Assembly: GCA_964542915.1 (NCBI GenBank)
Contig: CAZIVP010000012.1
Location: forward strand, 1 to 64,000
Direction of reading: 5' to 3'
Origin: CAZIVP01 sp964542915
GTDB taxonomy: Bacteria > Calditrichota > Calditrichia > Calditrichales > Calditrichaceae
DNA length: 64,000 nucleotides
Part shown: piece by piece, positions 43,663-52,910 of the stretch
Layout of the letters: every line of letters begins with the position of its first letter
Position numbering within the stretch: position 1 is the first letter of the stretch
Notes under the pieces: generated by a model
The model's input: only the letters and a program-made list of their open reading frames with translations
Databases searched by the model: none
What the model was told of the DNA's origin: nothing
Made by a program: the position numbers and the translations under genes

Positions 43663-44212
43663 ATGGATTAAGCCCAAGTTGATCTGCAACAGAGCTCATT
43701 GCGTTCGCAACGACTGACACATGCTCATCGAAATCGACGCCCAGCTCTTCCGCCCCCTTTCGGATATCGTCGCGATTAACTTTGGCGGCAAAGCTTTTAT
43801 CTTTCATCTTCTTTTTCACCGATTTAGGTTTAACTTCGCTCAAAGCCCGGTTAGGACGAACCAGCGTTACAGCTGTAATAAACCCACACAATTCATCGAC
43901 GGCGTAGAGAACTCTTGCCATCAACGTCTCCCGCGGCACTCCCGAAAAATCGGCGTGTCCCAGAATGGCGGTACGAATCTCGTCGGGTACACCCTTTTCC
44001 TTCAATATTTCGGAGCCTTTCATGGGATGTTCATCGGGATACATTTCGTAGTCAAAGTCATGCAGCAAACCGGTAACCGCCCATTTTTCTTCATCGGCAT
44101 CATATTTTTGCGCGTAGGCCCGCATAGCGGCTTCAACCGCATAGGCATGCTTTAAAAGACTATCGTTTTTCGTATACTCGGTCAGTATATCAAGAGCTTG
44201 TTGGCGTGTCAT
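43661..44212 (-). CDS. HD-domain hydrolase
   Basis: The 183-residue protein has LKHAYAVEAAM and GLLHDFDYEMYPDEHPMKG, the His and His-Asp metal residues of an HD domain, plus a further His in LGHADFSG. These enzymes are metal-dependent phosphohydrolases; the substrate is not known. CGGAGG upstream of the ATG. Confidence 0.8.
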   Translation of the reverse strand: MTRQQALDILTEYTKNDSLLKHAYAVEAAMRAYAQKYDADEEKWAVTGLLHDFDYEMYPDEHPMKGSEILKEKGVPDEIRTAILGHADFSGVPRETLMARVLYAVDELCGFITAVTLVRPNRALSEVKPKSVKKKMKDKSFAAKVNRDDIRKGAEELGVDFDEHVSVVANAMSSVADQLGLNP

Positions 44213-44273
44213 TACTGCACCTCCGCTCGTATTCTTAGTTCTTCATATATGGATATCGATCATAGCAATCATG

Positions 44274-45029
44274 TTAACCACAGAGCGTGTTCCCGCCGTT
44301 TACATTTAAAATTTCCCCGGTAATGGTGCGGGCCATATCGGAAGCCAAGAACACAACCGGCCCCGCAATATCGTCCGCTTCAGGTATAAAGCCAATCGGC
44401 ATGTCCTCTATATACGTTTCACGGTTTTTATCGATGGCTTCCGCCGACATTTGTGTATCGACCCAGCCCGGCGCAACGCAATTAACACGTATGCCGTCCG
44501 GGCCCAATTCGGTCGCCAATGATTTGGTGAAACTGATGATCGCGCCTTTTGTGGCGGCATAGTGTGAATGGAACGCTTCTCCGCGCTGCCCTGCGGTTGA
44601 CGAAATATTAATAATATTACCTTTAACTTTTTGCTCTTTCATGTGCTTGATTACCACATGGCTAAAATAATATACGCTGTCCAGATTAATCTGCATTGTA
44701 CGCCGCCAGGCGTCCACCGGCATTTCTTCGATCCTGCCGTATTCCCAGATACCCGCATTGTTAACCAATATATCGATTTGGCCGAAATGATCGAGCACCT
44801 TCATAACAAAACTTTGTACTTCCTGATAATCGCTCACATCGCACTCATTAAAAAAAACCTTAACGCCGTTTTTTTGACATGCGTTGCTTACTTGTTCCGC
44901 CGCCCGATAGTTTTTGTTGTAATTAAACGCCACATTTGCCCCGAGGCGACTAAACAGTTTGACCGTAGCCGCACCAATGCCTCTACTACCGCCTGTGACG
45001 AGTACATGTTTATTTTTGAATTCCAACAT
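44274..45029 (-). CDS. SDR-family oxidoreductase
   Basis: The 251-residue classical SDR has TGGSRGIG (cofactor loop), NNAG, the catalytic Ser in NISSTAG, and YAATKGA (Tyr-x3-Lys), and ends EILNVNGGN. It resembles 3-oxoacyl-ACP reductases, though substrate cannot be told from sequence. The start at 45029 has AAGGAG eight nt upstream; an upstream in-frame start at 45083 lacks one. Confidence 0.85.
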   Translation of the reverse strand: MLEFKNKHVLVTGGSRGIGAATVKLFSRLGANVAFNYNKNYRAAEQVSNACQKNGVKVFFNECDVSDYQEVQSFVMKVLDHFGQIDILVNNAGIWEYGRIEEMPVDAWRRTMQINLDSVYYFSHVVIKHMKEQKVKGNIINISSTAGQRGEAFHSHYAATKGAIISFTKSLATELGPDGIRVNCVAPGWVDTQMSAEAIDKNRETYIEDMPIGFIPEADDIAGPVVFLASDMARTITGEILNVNGGNTLCG

Positions 45030-45402
45030 GCTGCAAGCTCCTTTTCTTAAACCCGATTCAAAAAAGCGACTGAATAAACCCATTCAGAGATCAAAATTTA
45101 ACATCCGCAAAAAGCGCGTCATTGCTTAGCGCTCCCTTAAACTTCGGCGGCATTTGTAATGAAACCAATCAACGACGGAGTTTTCGCACTTCATTGAACC
45201 GTGTAAGGGATATTTTTAAAGCCCTGTGATTAAAGTTCTCGTATCCGACTTGCCATTCAAGATTATTGCCCCGACAGATAAAACATACACGCCCGGCAAC
45301 GCCGATCTTATAATTGGTTTGTTTAATATGTCAATTTTAATTAAAATGTCAAATTATTTTTAACATACGAAACATTCAAAAGACATGTTAAAGGAGCAGG
45401 TA
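45030..45402. other. Divergent intergenic region, SDR and FKBP genes
   Basis: These roughly 370 bp hold an A+T-rich patch (45315-45365) with two direct copies of ATGTCAA (45328-45334 and 45346-45352) 18 bp apart, near the FKBP gene. They could be a regulator site; no firm promoter was picked. Confidence 0.4.
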
Positions 45403-45894
45403 ATGTTGCAATTAATACGATGGGGGCTTCCCTTACTTCTGTTCATCTTTTTTATACAATGTGGTTCCGACGCCGAAAAAAAGACGGACAGCGAAGCCAA
45501 AGCTCAGAAATCGTCACAAACGCAAAAGAAAGAGCCCATAGAGATCCCCGATGAGGCTGTTACCACGGAAAGCGGTTTACAATATATGGTCATAGAAGAA
45601 GGGAACGGCCCCCAACCGCAAAAAGGTCAAAGGGTCGTCGTCCATTATACAGGCTGGACTCTGGACGGTAAAAAATTCGACAGTTCCCGGGACCGGGAAA
45701 AGCCATTTAAGTTTGATGTTGGCGTGGGTGATGTCATCAAAGGTTGGGATGAAGGCGTCGCCAAAATGAAGGTGGGCGGCACCCGCATGCTTTACATCCC
45801 ACCGCAACTGGCTTACGGAGAACGAGGCGTTCCCGGCGTTATACCTCCTAACGCCACCCTCGCATTTAAAGTGGAACTAATCGATATCGAATAG
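45403..45894 (+). CDS. FKBP-type peptidyl-prolyl cis-trans isomerase, exported
   Basis: The 163-residue protein has an N-terminal export signal (MLQLIRWGLPLLLFIFFIQCGS) with a Cys that might be a lipid anchor, a charged linker (about 23-50), and a full FKBP domain (VVVHYTGWTLDGKKFDSS, VIKGWDEGVAKMKVGG, PPNATLAFKVELID). It catalyses prolyl isomerisation outside the cytoplasm. The ATG at 45403 follows AAAGGAG at seven-nt spacing; an earlier ATG at 45385 lacks it. Confidence 0.9.
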   Translation: MLQLIRWGLPLLLFIFFIQCGSDAEKKTDSEAKAQKSSQTQKKEPIEIPDEAVTTESGLQYMVIEEGNGPQPQKGQRVVVHYTGWTLDGKKFDSSRDREKPFKFDVGVGDVIKGWDEGVAKMKVGGTRMLYIPPQLAYGERGVPGVIPPNATLAFKVELIDIE

Positions 45895-45907
45895 GATACC
45901 ATTTCGG

Positions 45908-45939
45908 ATTCCCCGCAATGTTCAAACATGGCGGGGAAT
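45908..45939. terminator. Bidirectional terminator between FKBP and glycosyltransferase genes
   Basis: ATTCCCCGC (45908-45916) and GCGGGGAAT (45931-45939) form a perfect nine-bp stem; the 14 bases between them can pair further (ATGTT with AACAT). The right arm contains the first base of the glycosyltransferase stop codon. Confidence 0.7.
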
Positions 45940-47147
45940 TATTTATTATCTTCCTCCACTGCGTCATACAACATACTGCTAAAGTCGGGAACCGCCGAGT
46001 TAATGCGGCTCCAACTGGGGAACATCGGCAATTGCATGGGATTGGCAAGGAACTGGTCACCTGCAATAATAATGCTTTTCAAAAACACTTCCACCGCTTT
46101 TTCTTCGGCGTGCCGGTCATATATCAAACCGTTAATGGAAGCGTCGCCTGAATACTTCTCAATATAGTTGAGGGCGGTGCGTAAATAGGTAGCCTTTATG
46201 GTTCGGAAAAACTGATCGGAAAAGACAACGCCCATACTGGCCAACACTCTGTAGAACGATTTGGCAATATCAATGGTCATTTTCGCAAGACCGGTATTAG
46301 GATTGTTTTCCGAAAGATTCTGATGTTTATGGTCATAACGATCGAGAATATCCACCTGACACATCTGGTTCTTGGCATAATTACGATATATTTCATTTAA
46401 AGTGCCTATTTCAAGTCCCCAATCGCTGGGCAAACGCAGCCGTACGATTACATCCCTCAAAAACGCCATTTCTCCGGAGAGCGGATAACGGAAGGAGTCG
46501 ATATAGTCCAGATAATCCAACTCGCCCAATATGCGTTTCAAAGAACGGATTAAAGGTGTAATAAATAATCGCGCCACGCGGCCGTTTAAACGATCGGAAA
46601 CCCGGCTGTAATACCCTTTGACAAAGCGAAAATTCATGGTAGGTTCGGTTAGCGGATATACAAGCCGCGCCAATAAACTGCGTTGATATGTGATGATATC
46701 ACAATCGTGTATTGCGAATACGCGGCCCTGATTGGATGCCAGCAAATATCCAAAACACATCCAAACGTTACGGCCTTTACCTTCGCTACCGATAAAAAAC
46801 TCCTGTTCCTGCAGAAGGTTATAGAGCTCCTGCATGCGCGGCCCGCGATGCCATATAATTCGATGGGGTTGTGGTAACTGCGCAAAAAATTGTTTGGCCT
46901 TTTCGAATTCAAATTTATTGGCGCCATCCAGTCCGATCACGATTTCAGCCAGATAAGGCACTTTTTGCAATTCCGATACAATATGCTTCAATGCCGAACC
47001 CTCAATTTCACTATACAATGAAGGTAAAATAAGAGCGACCGGCCGCCTCCTTGCAAAATTAAGAATCCTTTCTTCCAACTCTTCAACACGATTCTGAGTA
47101 AGATTGTGTAAGGTTGTAATGGCTCCATTTTGAAAAAAGTCTGCCAT
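45939..47147 (-). CDS. Glucosyl-3-phosphoglycerate synthase-like glycosyltransferase
   Basis: The 402-residue GT-A-type enzyme has PVALILPSLYSEIEG, IVIGLDGAN (nucleotide-sugar region), HDCD as the metal-binding motif (about residues 147-150), a PLSGEMAFLRD motif and YDHKHQNLSE downstream. I place it near GT81 glucosyl-3-phosphoglycerate synthases; mannosyl-3-phosphoglycerate synthase is the alternative. The phosphatase for the second step is encoded directly upstream, 29 bp away, which supports the pathway call. Confidence 0.72.
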   Translation of the reverse strand: MADFFQNGAITTLHNLTQNRVEELEERILNFARRRPVALILPSLYSEIEGSALKHIVSELQKVPYLAEIVIGLDGANKFEFEKAKQFFAQLPQPHRIIWHRGPRMQELYNLLQEQEFFIGSEGKGRNVWMCFGYLLASNQGRVFAIHDCDIITYQRSLLARLVYPLTEPTMNFRFVKGYYSRVSDRLNGRVARLFITPLIRSLKRILGELDYLDYIDSFRYPLSGEMAFLRDVIVRLRLPSDWGLEIGTLNEIYRNYAKNQMCQVDILDRYDHKHQNLSENNPNTGLAKMTIDIAKSFYRVLASMGVVFSDQFFRTIKATYLRTALNYIEKYSGDASINGLIYDRHAEEKAVEVFLKSIIIAGDQFLANPMQLPMFPSWSRINSAVPDFSSMLYDAVEEDNK

Positions 47148-47176
47148 TCAATTAATCTCCTTGCATCGTTATTAAA

Positions 47177-48010
47177 TTATCGTTTTATCATTTTAAGAAT
47201 AGCCTCGTTCCAGCCATCGGGTCCTATACCTTCGGTACACAAGAGTCCTTGCAATGAAATACCTGACTCAAAGGTTCCGTCGTGCTTTTTTACCAGTACC
47301 GGTACATTCACGTTTTCCAGTAGTTCCAGATCATTGAGGCTGTCTCCGATACCGATACTGCGCAGAGACCTCTTTCCGCTTTCATGTTGAGCATATAAGC
47401 TCATTATGGTTTGAACCGCCTGCCCCTTGTCGCTCTTACCCAGTAAATGATAAAAACGATTGCCCCGGAGAAGCCGGAATCCATGGCTTACAACATAATC
47501 GTTCACTTCGGTCAGGTCATCGACTTTGTCGGTTAAGATGAAAGGTACGCTGAAAAAACGTTCTTTGGCCAGCTTGGCCGCTGTGGTTTCCATTGCGGTG
47601 TGTTCTTGTATTTCTTTCACCTCCATTTCATGGAATCCCCGCAGAGCCAATTTAAATTTATTTCGGACGCTTTCCAAAAAGGGAATAATTTCTTCAATGG
47701 GTTTACCCAGGACAATAACCTCGTAACGATCAATAATTTCAAACGGTTGCGACAGGCTTTTAAAATATTGCCTCGGGCAAAAAACAGCACTACCGTTCTC
47801 ACTGATGAACGGTTCGTTTAATTTGAGGGCATCCTGTAAACGAATTATCTCTTTGTGTGTTTTGCTGGAACACAAAATCAACGGTATGCCACGGTTTTTT
47901 AAAAGGTTCAGCCCTTCCTTCGCAGGCGCAAAAGAATAACTGTAATAATCCAGCAACGTGCCATCCAAATCGCTAAAAACGATCCATTGCATATACTTTC
48001 CCTGCATCAT
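47177..48010 (-). CDS. Glucosyl- or mannosyl-3-phosphoglycerate phosphatase (HAD family)
   Basis: The roughly 277-residue HAD IIB phosphatase has motif I FSDLDGTLLD (about 12-21), the Ser motif ILCSSKT, and motif IV GIGDSLNDLELL. Its sequence and partner gene fit the MpgP/GpgP group, which removes the phosphate from a glycosyl-3-phosphoglycerate to give the compatible solute. I chose the ATG at 48010 (GGAG five nt upstream); GTG at 48016 is the longer option. Confidence 0.78.
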   Translation of the reverse strand: MMQGKYMQWIVFSDLDGTLLDYYSYSFAPAKEGLNLLKNRGIPLILCSSKTHKEIIRLQDALKLNEPFISENGSAVFCPRQYFKSLSQPFEIIDRYEVIVLGKPIEEIIPFLESVRNKFKLALRGFHEMEVKEIQEHTAMETTAAKLAKERFFSVPFILTDKVDDLTEVNDYVVSHGFRLLRGNRFYHLLGKSDKGQAVQTIMSLYAQHESGKRSLRSIGIGDSLNDLELLENVNVPVLVKKHDGTFESGISLQGLLCTEGIGPDGWNEAILKMIKR

Positions 48011-48420
48011 TACCACTCCGGCTTAACGATTTATATTCTAAAACAATCATAATTGAATCGCAATTTTTTGCAACCATATTGTGCATAACGGATCATCTCC
48101 TTAAGCCGGGATACACTACAGAAGGTATATTCCGATCTACCAACCGCATCCTTGAATTCGGTGCGATCGCCGGAGACGGGGAATATACGGGCATGTACTT
48201 GCTTTTAGACTGTCCCGCACAATTATGTCAATAACCAAAGGTAATAGAGTCATTGCCAACCATATATATATTTCATATCTTAAATTTCAAGTATTATAAA
48301 ATGCATGCGGAAGGTTTTGCACCCTGTCGGGCGCTCCGCCTTACAACGACTCTCTTTGAATACCTTCATTAACGGGAGCCGTCCCACACTATCTTTTTGA
48401 ATAATTCGGAGAAGTGGAAT
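48011..48420. other. Divergent intergenic region, solute genes and polX
   Basis: These roughly 410 bp include a promoter candidate for polX and its leader, with a GC-rich patch (GGCGCTCCGCC, 48335 region). A 33-codon minus-strand frame (48093-48194) is protein-like but lacks a ribosome site. No RNA gene was recognised. Confidence 0.4.
48253..48281 (+). promoter_or_regulatory. Candidate promoter of polX
   Basis: TTGCCA (48253-48258) and TATCTT (48276-48281) are 17 bp apart. It would give a leader of about 130 nt. Confidence 0.35.
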
Positions 48421-50154
48421 ATGAGCATTAATAAGTCAACCGTCGTTCAAATCCTGGAGGAGATCGGTACGCTACTGGAATTGAAAGGTGAAAATCCATT
48501 CAAGTCCCGCGCTTATTACAATGCCGCCCGCACCATCGAAACCATGAGCGGTGATGTAATCGAAATGATCAAAAGCGGAGAAATAAGCAATGTCAAAGGC
48601 ATCGGCAAAGCGCTCTCCGAAAAGTTAAGCGTGCTGGTATCGCAGGGGCATCTCCCCTATCATGATGACTTAAAAGCGTCGGTTCCGTCCGGTTTATTGG
48701 ACATGTTGACTATCCCCGGTATGGGCGCCAAAAAGGTAAAAGCGGTTTATGATAAACTGGGCATCACGACCATCGGCGAACTGGAATACGCCTGCCTGGA
48801 AAACCGTCTGCGCGAATTGCCGGGTTTCGGTCAAAAATCACAACAAAAAATTCTGCAGGGCATTGAGCTTCGCAAAAAGTACCAGGGGCGCTATCATTAT
48901 CCCGTAGCGTACCAAACATCGAAGCATTTATTGGCTTATCTGAAAAACCACAATCAGATCCAACACATTGAAGTTGCCGGCAGTTTGCGTCGCAAAAAGG
49001 AAACGGTTAAGGATATTGATTTAATTGCTTCATGCAGACCGTCGTTCCGTGCGGAACTTATGGACTATTTTACCGATTATGATCATGTTGAACACATAAG
49101 CGGTAAAGGTGAAACCAAAACCAGCGTGCTTTTAGACTCCGGAATTCAATGCGACCTGCGCCTGGTTGATGATCGCCAATTTCCGTTCGCTTTACACCAT
49201 TTTACCGGGAGCAAAGAGCATAACACCGCTATGCGACAACGCGCCAAATCCATGCAATTGACTATGAATGAATACGGCTTATTCCCCGAAGGCAAGGATA
49301 AAACGCTCCAATGCGACAATGAGACCGATATTTTCCAGGCTCTGAAGCTCATGTTTATACCGCCCGAGCTCAGGGAAAACTATGGCGAAATTGAAGCGTC
49401 GGAACAGAAACAATTACCGCAATTGGTCAGCGAGAACGATCTTAAAGGATTATTCCACGTTCACAGTAATTTCAGTGACGGCGCCGAATCTATCAAAGCC
49501 CTGGCGAATGCCTGTCAGAATATGGGATTCCAATACCTGGGTATCTGCGATCACAGTAAAGCTGCTTTTTATGCCAACGGACTTGATGAACGGCGGATTC
49601 AACAGCAACACGAGGAAATCGATCGCCTCAATGAGCAATCGCAGTCATTTACGGTTTTGAAAGGCATCGAATGCGATATTCTACCGGACGGCCGTCTGGA
49701 CTTTGACGATGAAACACTCGCCTCGTTTGATTTTGTGATCGTCTCGGTGCATTCTTCCTTCGGAATGAGTGAACAAGCCATGACCAAACGCATTTGCGAC
49801 GCTATCCGTAACCCGCTGGTAACAATGCTGGGCCACCCAAGCGGACGTTTGTTACTGGGCAGAGAAGCCTACGCGCTTGACCAACACGAAGTGCTGGAGA
49901 CCGCTGCGCAAAGTCAAACAATTGTGGAAATCAATGCCAATCCCCACAGGCTCGATCTGGACTGGCGATGGGGCAAAACCGCCAATAAATTGGGCGTCAA
50001 AACCGCCATCAATCCGGACGCCCATTCCATAGATGGCTTGTATGATTATCAATTCGGTCTGAATATCGCTCGCAAGGGTTGGTTTACGGCCGAATCCGTC
50101 ATCAACACCTATTCGCTGGAGCGGCTCCTCGCAGAGGTGCTCAAACGTTCATAA
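48421..50154 (+). CDS. polX: DNA polymerase X with PHP exonuclease domain
   Basis: The 577-residue protein has helix-hairpin-helix motifs (SNVKGIGKALSEKL, LTIPGMGAKKVKAVYDKLG), the X-family nucleotidyltransferase motif GSLRRKKETVKDIDL with the catalytic Asp pair, and a C-terminal PHP domain (HVHSNFSDG, ICDHSK, GHPSGRLL, NPDAHSIDG). It serves gap-filling DNA repair with its own 3'-5' exonuclease. The ATG at 48421 follows GGAG; an ATG at 48397 is possible. Confidence 0.95.
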   Translation: MSINKSTVVQILEEIGTLLELKGENPFKSRAYYNAARTIETMSGDVIEMIKSGEISNVKGIGKALSEKLSVLVSQGHLPYHDDLKASVPSGLLDMLTIPGMGAKKVKAVYDKLGITTIGELEYACLENRLRELPGFGQKSQQKILQGIELRKKYQGRYHYPVAYQTSKHLLAYLKNHNQIQHIEVAGSLRRKKETVKDIDLIASCRPSFRAELMDYFTDYDHVEHISGKGETKTSVLLDSGIQCDLRLVDDRQFPFALHHFTGSKEHNTAMRQRAKSMQLTMNEYGLFPEGKDKTLQCDNETDIFQALKLMFIPPELRENYGEIEASEQKQLPQLVSENDLKGLFHVHSNFSDGAESIKALANACQNMGFQYLGICDHSKAAFYANGLDERRIQQQHEEIDRLNEQSQSFTVLKGIECDILPDGRLDFDDETLASFDFVIVSVHSSFGMSEQAMTKRICDAIRNPLVTMLGHPSGRLLLGREAYALDQHEVLETAAQSQTIVEINANPHRLDLDWRWGKTANKLGVKTAINPDAHSIDGLYDYQFGLNIARKGWFTAESVINTYSLERLLAEVLKRS

Positions 50155-50295
50155 ACCTATGATACATGTGATATTCAGGCATTGTAGCTTTTATCGTGTC
50201 AACTTCCATTAACCGCCGATAACTTTCCCCGAAAAATCAATGTCCTGACCCGCTTTTCAAAAACCTTTACTCAATTGCCGCCGTTTGTGCCCATA

Positions 50296-50324
50296 TTGAC
50301 AATATCCCTATTTTTTTGTTAATT
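50296..50324 (+). promoter_or_regulatory. Candidate promoter of plsX
   Basis: A perfect TTGACA (50296-50301) lies 16-17 bp before GTTAAT/TTAATT (50318-50324). The weak -10 box keeps this a candidate. Confidence 0.3.
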
Positions 50325-50369
50325 GTAGCCTCGCATAAGATGATTACCAAACATTTAAGGGAAAAAAGG

Positions 50370-51419
50370 ATGGCTTATAAAATTGCCGTAGACGCCATGG
50401 GCGGCGACCACGCACCCCAAGAGATCATTAAAGGCGTCGCCCGCGCCTTACGTGAAAGAGAGGACATACAGATTTTTTTAGTCGGCGACGAAAATGAGAT
50501 AAAAAAGCACCTCGATAAGGAAGCATGTAAAAAGTCGGTCGAAATCATCCATACCGAAGACTGGATTACCATGGACGAGCCGCCCAAAAAAGCGCTGCAA
50601 ACAAAACCGAAAGCGAGTATTAACATTGCGGCGGAAACGGTGAATGAAGGTCTGGCCGATGCGCTCGTCAGCGCCGGCAGTACAGGCGCGACCATTTTAT
50701 CCGCCGCCCAGAATATGGCCATGATTCCGGGCATTGAACGGGCCGGCCTCGCCGCTCTGTATCCGACCGCAACCTTTAGTCCGCACAGCCAGGGCTTTTC
50801 ACTCATTCTTGATGTGGGCGCCACGGTACATTGCAGCCCGAAACACCTTGTGCATTTTGCTTATATGGGCAGTTACTATGTTTCTCATATTCTCGACATC
50901 CCCCAACCGCGTGTGGCTTTACTGAATATTGGCGAAGAAGAAACCAAAGGCGGGGAAATATTCATCAAGACGTATCAGGAGCTAAAAAGCGCCGAGGGAT
51001 TGCATTTCATAGGAAATTGTGAAGGCAACGATATTCCCTATGGCGATGCACACGTAATTGTAACCAACGGTTTTGTCGGTAATGTAGTTTTGAAACTTAT
51101 GGAAGGCGTGAGCAACCTCTTGAAAGATACCGGAAAATATGCCTTCAAAAAGAAATTTAGCTGGAAAGTCGGAATGGCCTTACTTTCTTCAGGCGTCAAG
51201 GAATTGCGCGAACGCACCGATTATTCGGAATACGGCGGCGCGCCGATTCTGGGATTCGAGAAATTGATTATCAAAGCACACGGCCGTTCCAATGCAAAGG
51301 CCATTGCCAACGCCATTCACGTGGCGCGGCGCTCGATACAGGAAGACGTCTGTTCACACATTGCCCAATCCATTAAAGATTTCAACGCCAAGCATCGTAT
51401 CGATTTCATAGAAATATAG
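50370..51419 (+). CDS. plsX: Phosphate acyltransferase PlsX
   Basis: The 349-residue enzyme begins YKIAVDAMGGDHAPQEIIKG, the PlsX signature, with SAGSTGATI and TNGFVGNVVLKLMEG further on. It makes acyl phosphate from acyl-ACP, the first step to phosphatidic acid with PlsY. The ATG at 50370 follows AAGGG; an earlier start at 50316 would lie over the promoter candidate. Neither rpmF nor fab genes are adjacent, unlike in many bacteria. Confidence 0.95.
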   Translation: MAYKIAVDAMGGDHAPQEIIKGVARALREREDIQIFLVGDENEIKKHLDKEACKKSVEIIHTEDWITMDEPPKKALQTKPKASINIAAETVNEGLADALVSAGSTGATILSAAQNMAMIPGIERAGLAALYPTATFSPHSQGFSLILDVGATVHCSPKHLVHFAYMGSYYVSHILDIPQPRVALLNIGEEETKGGEIFIKTYQELKSAEGLHFIGNCEGNDIPYGDAHVIVTNGFVGNVVLKLMEGVSNLLKDTGKYAFKKKFSWKVGMALLSSGVKELRERTDYSEYGGAPILGFEKLIIKAHGRSNAKAIANAIHVARRSIQEDVCSHIAQSIKDFNAKHRIDFIEI

Positions 51420-51426
51420 CGTTGCA

Positions 51427-52161
51427 TTAACGGATCTGGCGCCCACCGTCCACCGGAATAACCGCTCCTGTTATAAAGTCCGATCCTTCCAACAAAAAGC
51501 GAACCGTCTCCGCAATATCCTTCCCGGAGCCCTCCCGCTTTAAAAGGGTTTGCTCCAGTGCAAATTGTTTTTCCTCTTCGCTTATATCCTCCGGAAGCAT
51601 TACCGGGCCGGGATTGATACAATTTACCTGAATATGAGGCGCCAGAGCCTTGGCTAAACCTCGCGTCATAGACACGACGCCTGCTTTGGTCAAGGTGTAT
51701 GGAATATAGGCGGGAAACGGTGTTTCGGCGGCCGTATCGCCAATATTAATGATTTTACCGGACGCTTGTTGTAACATCACCTGGCTAACAGCCTGACTGA
51801 GAAAAAAGACGCTTTTCAGATTGAGATTGTGGAAGATATCCCAATCCTCTTCCCGGACAGTTCCCAACGGAGTTCGATAAAACAACGCAGAATTGTTGAT
51901 CAACACATCGATCCTGCCCCACTGAGCCATCGTCGACCGGACAAGCGCTTCCCGCGCCCGGCTATCCGTCAAATCAGCACTTATAACGGCAATTTGGCCG
52001 CCTTCCGATTCTACTTCCCTCGCCAGCTCGCTGGCTTCTTGTGAGCTGGAATGATAGTGGCACATAATTTTTGCCCCCGCTTCGGCCAGGGTTCGGGTTA
52101 TCGCAGCGCCCACACGCACGGCCCCGCCCGTTATTAGAACAACTTTATTTTTAATAACCAT
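51427..52161 (-). CDS. Pteridine reductase-like SDR
   Basis: The 244-residue SDR has TGGAVRVG in place of the usual TGxxxGxG (Arg at the sixth position) and, where most SDRs have a catalytic Ser, an Asp (INIGDTAAE), followed by PYTLTKAGV with Tyr-x3-Lys. This TGxxxRxG plus Asp-Tyr-Lys set is that of pteridine reductase PTR1 and FolM. A role in reducing pterin or dihydrofolate is therefore likely; the sequence ends with the conserved DGGRQIR. Convergent with plsX (7-bp gap). Confidence 0.8.
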   Translation of the reverse strand: MVIKNKVVLITGGAVRVGAAITRTLAEAGAKIMCHYHSSSQEASELAREVESEGGQIAVISADLTDSRAREALVRSTMAQWGRIDVLINNSALFYRTPLGTVREEDWDIFHNLNLKSVFFLSQAVSQVMLQQASGKIINIGDTAAETPFPAYIPYTLTKAGVVSMTRGLAKALAPHIQVNCINPGPVMLPEDISEEEKQFALEQTLLKREGSGKDIAETVRFLLEGSDFITGAVIPVDGGRQIR

Positions 52162-52210
52162 CGCTCATATCCGGAAATAAATCAACTGTTTATTCAATAA
52201 CGATTTGGAT

Positions 52211-52849
52211 TCAGACAGAGGAGACACGATCGCTCAAAAAGGGATTGGCCGTTTTTTCTCTTCCAATGGTCGTGTTCGGCCCATGTCCGGCATACACTTG
52301 AGTATCGTCAGGCAAAACCATTAACTGTGTTTGTATTGAACGCATCAATGCGGTATAGTCGCCTCCATACAAATCGGTACGTCCCACGGAATCTTTGAAT
52401 AATACATCCCCCACGAACACATGGCCCGAAGCTAAAATACTTATGCTACCCGGGCTATGGCCGGGGGTATGTAACACCTGCAACGTTAAATCGCCAAGTG
52501 AAATCTGCTGTTTATCAACCAGATAACCTCCAACTTCAGGAGGCGGAGATACGTCAAGTCCGAATAGTAATCCCTGATCTTCCAGGCTACTCAGTAAAGG
52601 CGAATCCTCTGCGTGAAAATAAAACGGAATATCAAAATGCTTTTGAACGATGCTCAAATGTCGTACATGATCAATATGATTATGGGTATTGATGATCATT
52701 TCCGGTATCAGGTTTTCTTCTTCAACGGTTTTAATGATCTTATGCGGTTCATCGCCCGGATCGATCAAAATACAATGGCCTTGTCTATCATCAGCGCAAA
52801 TATAGCTGTTCATTTCGAACGGCCCGACGGTCATTTTTCGGATAAACAT
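52211..52849 (-). CDS. MBL-fold hydrolase (glyoxalase II-like)
   Basis: The 212-residue protein has the metallo-beta-lactamase motif THNHIDH, further metal ligands in HTPGHSPG, FVGDVLF and the C-terminal AGHGP. It is the compact type seen in glyoxalase II-like thioesterases and related hydrolases; substrate unknown. I place the start at 52849 (GAGGT eight nt upstream), not at 53110, which would run into the dehydrogenase gene in another frame. Confidence 0.85.
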   Translation of the reverse strand: MFIRKMTVGPFEMNSYICADDRQGHCILIDPGDEPHKIIKTVEEENLIPEMIINTHNHIDHVRHLSIVQKHFDIPFYFHAEDSPLLSSLEDQGLLFGLDVSPPPEVGGYLVDKQQISLGDLTLQVLHTPGHSPGSISILASGHVFVGDVLFKDSVGRTDLYGGDYTALMRSIQTQLMVLPDDTQVYAGHGPNTTIGREKTANPFLSDRVSSV

Positions 52850-52910
52850 GCAACATACCTCACCATTTGTTGAACTATCAGAACACAAGTCCGCGGCTTC
52901 CGCAAAATGC

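Noticed and set aside
48093..48194. 33-codon minus-strand frame reading RMRLVDRNIPSVVYPGL
   Set aside because: It looks protein-like but lacks a ribosome site and a promoter, so it may be a chance frame or old remnant.
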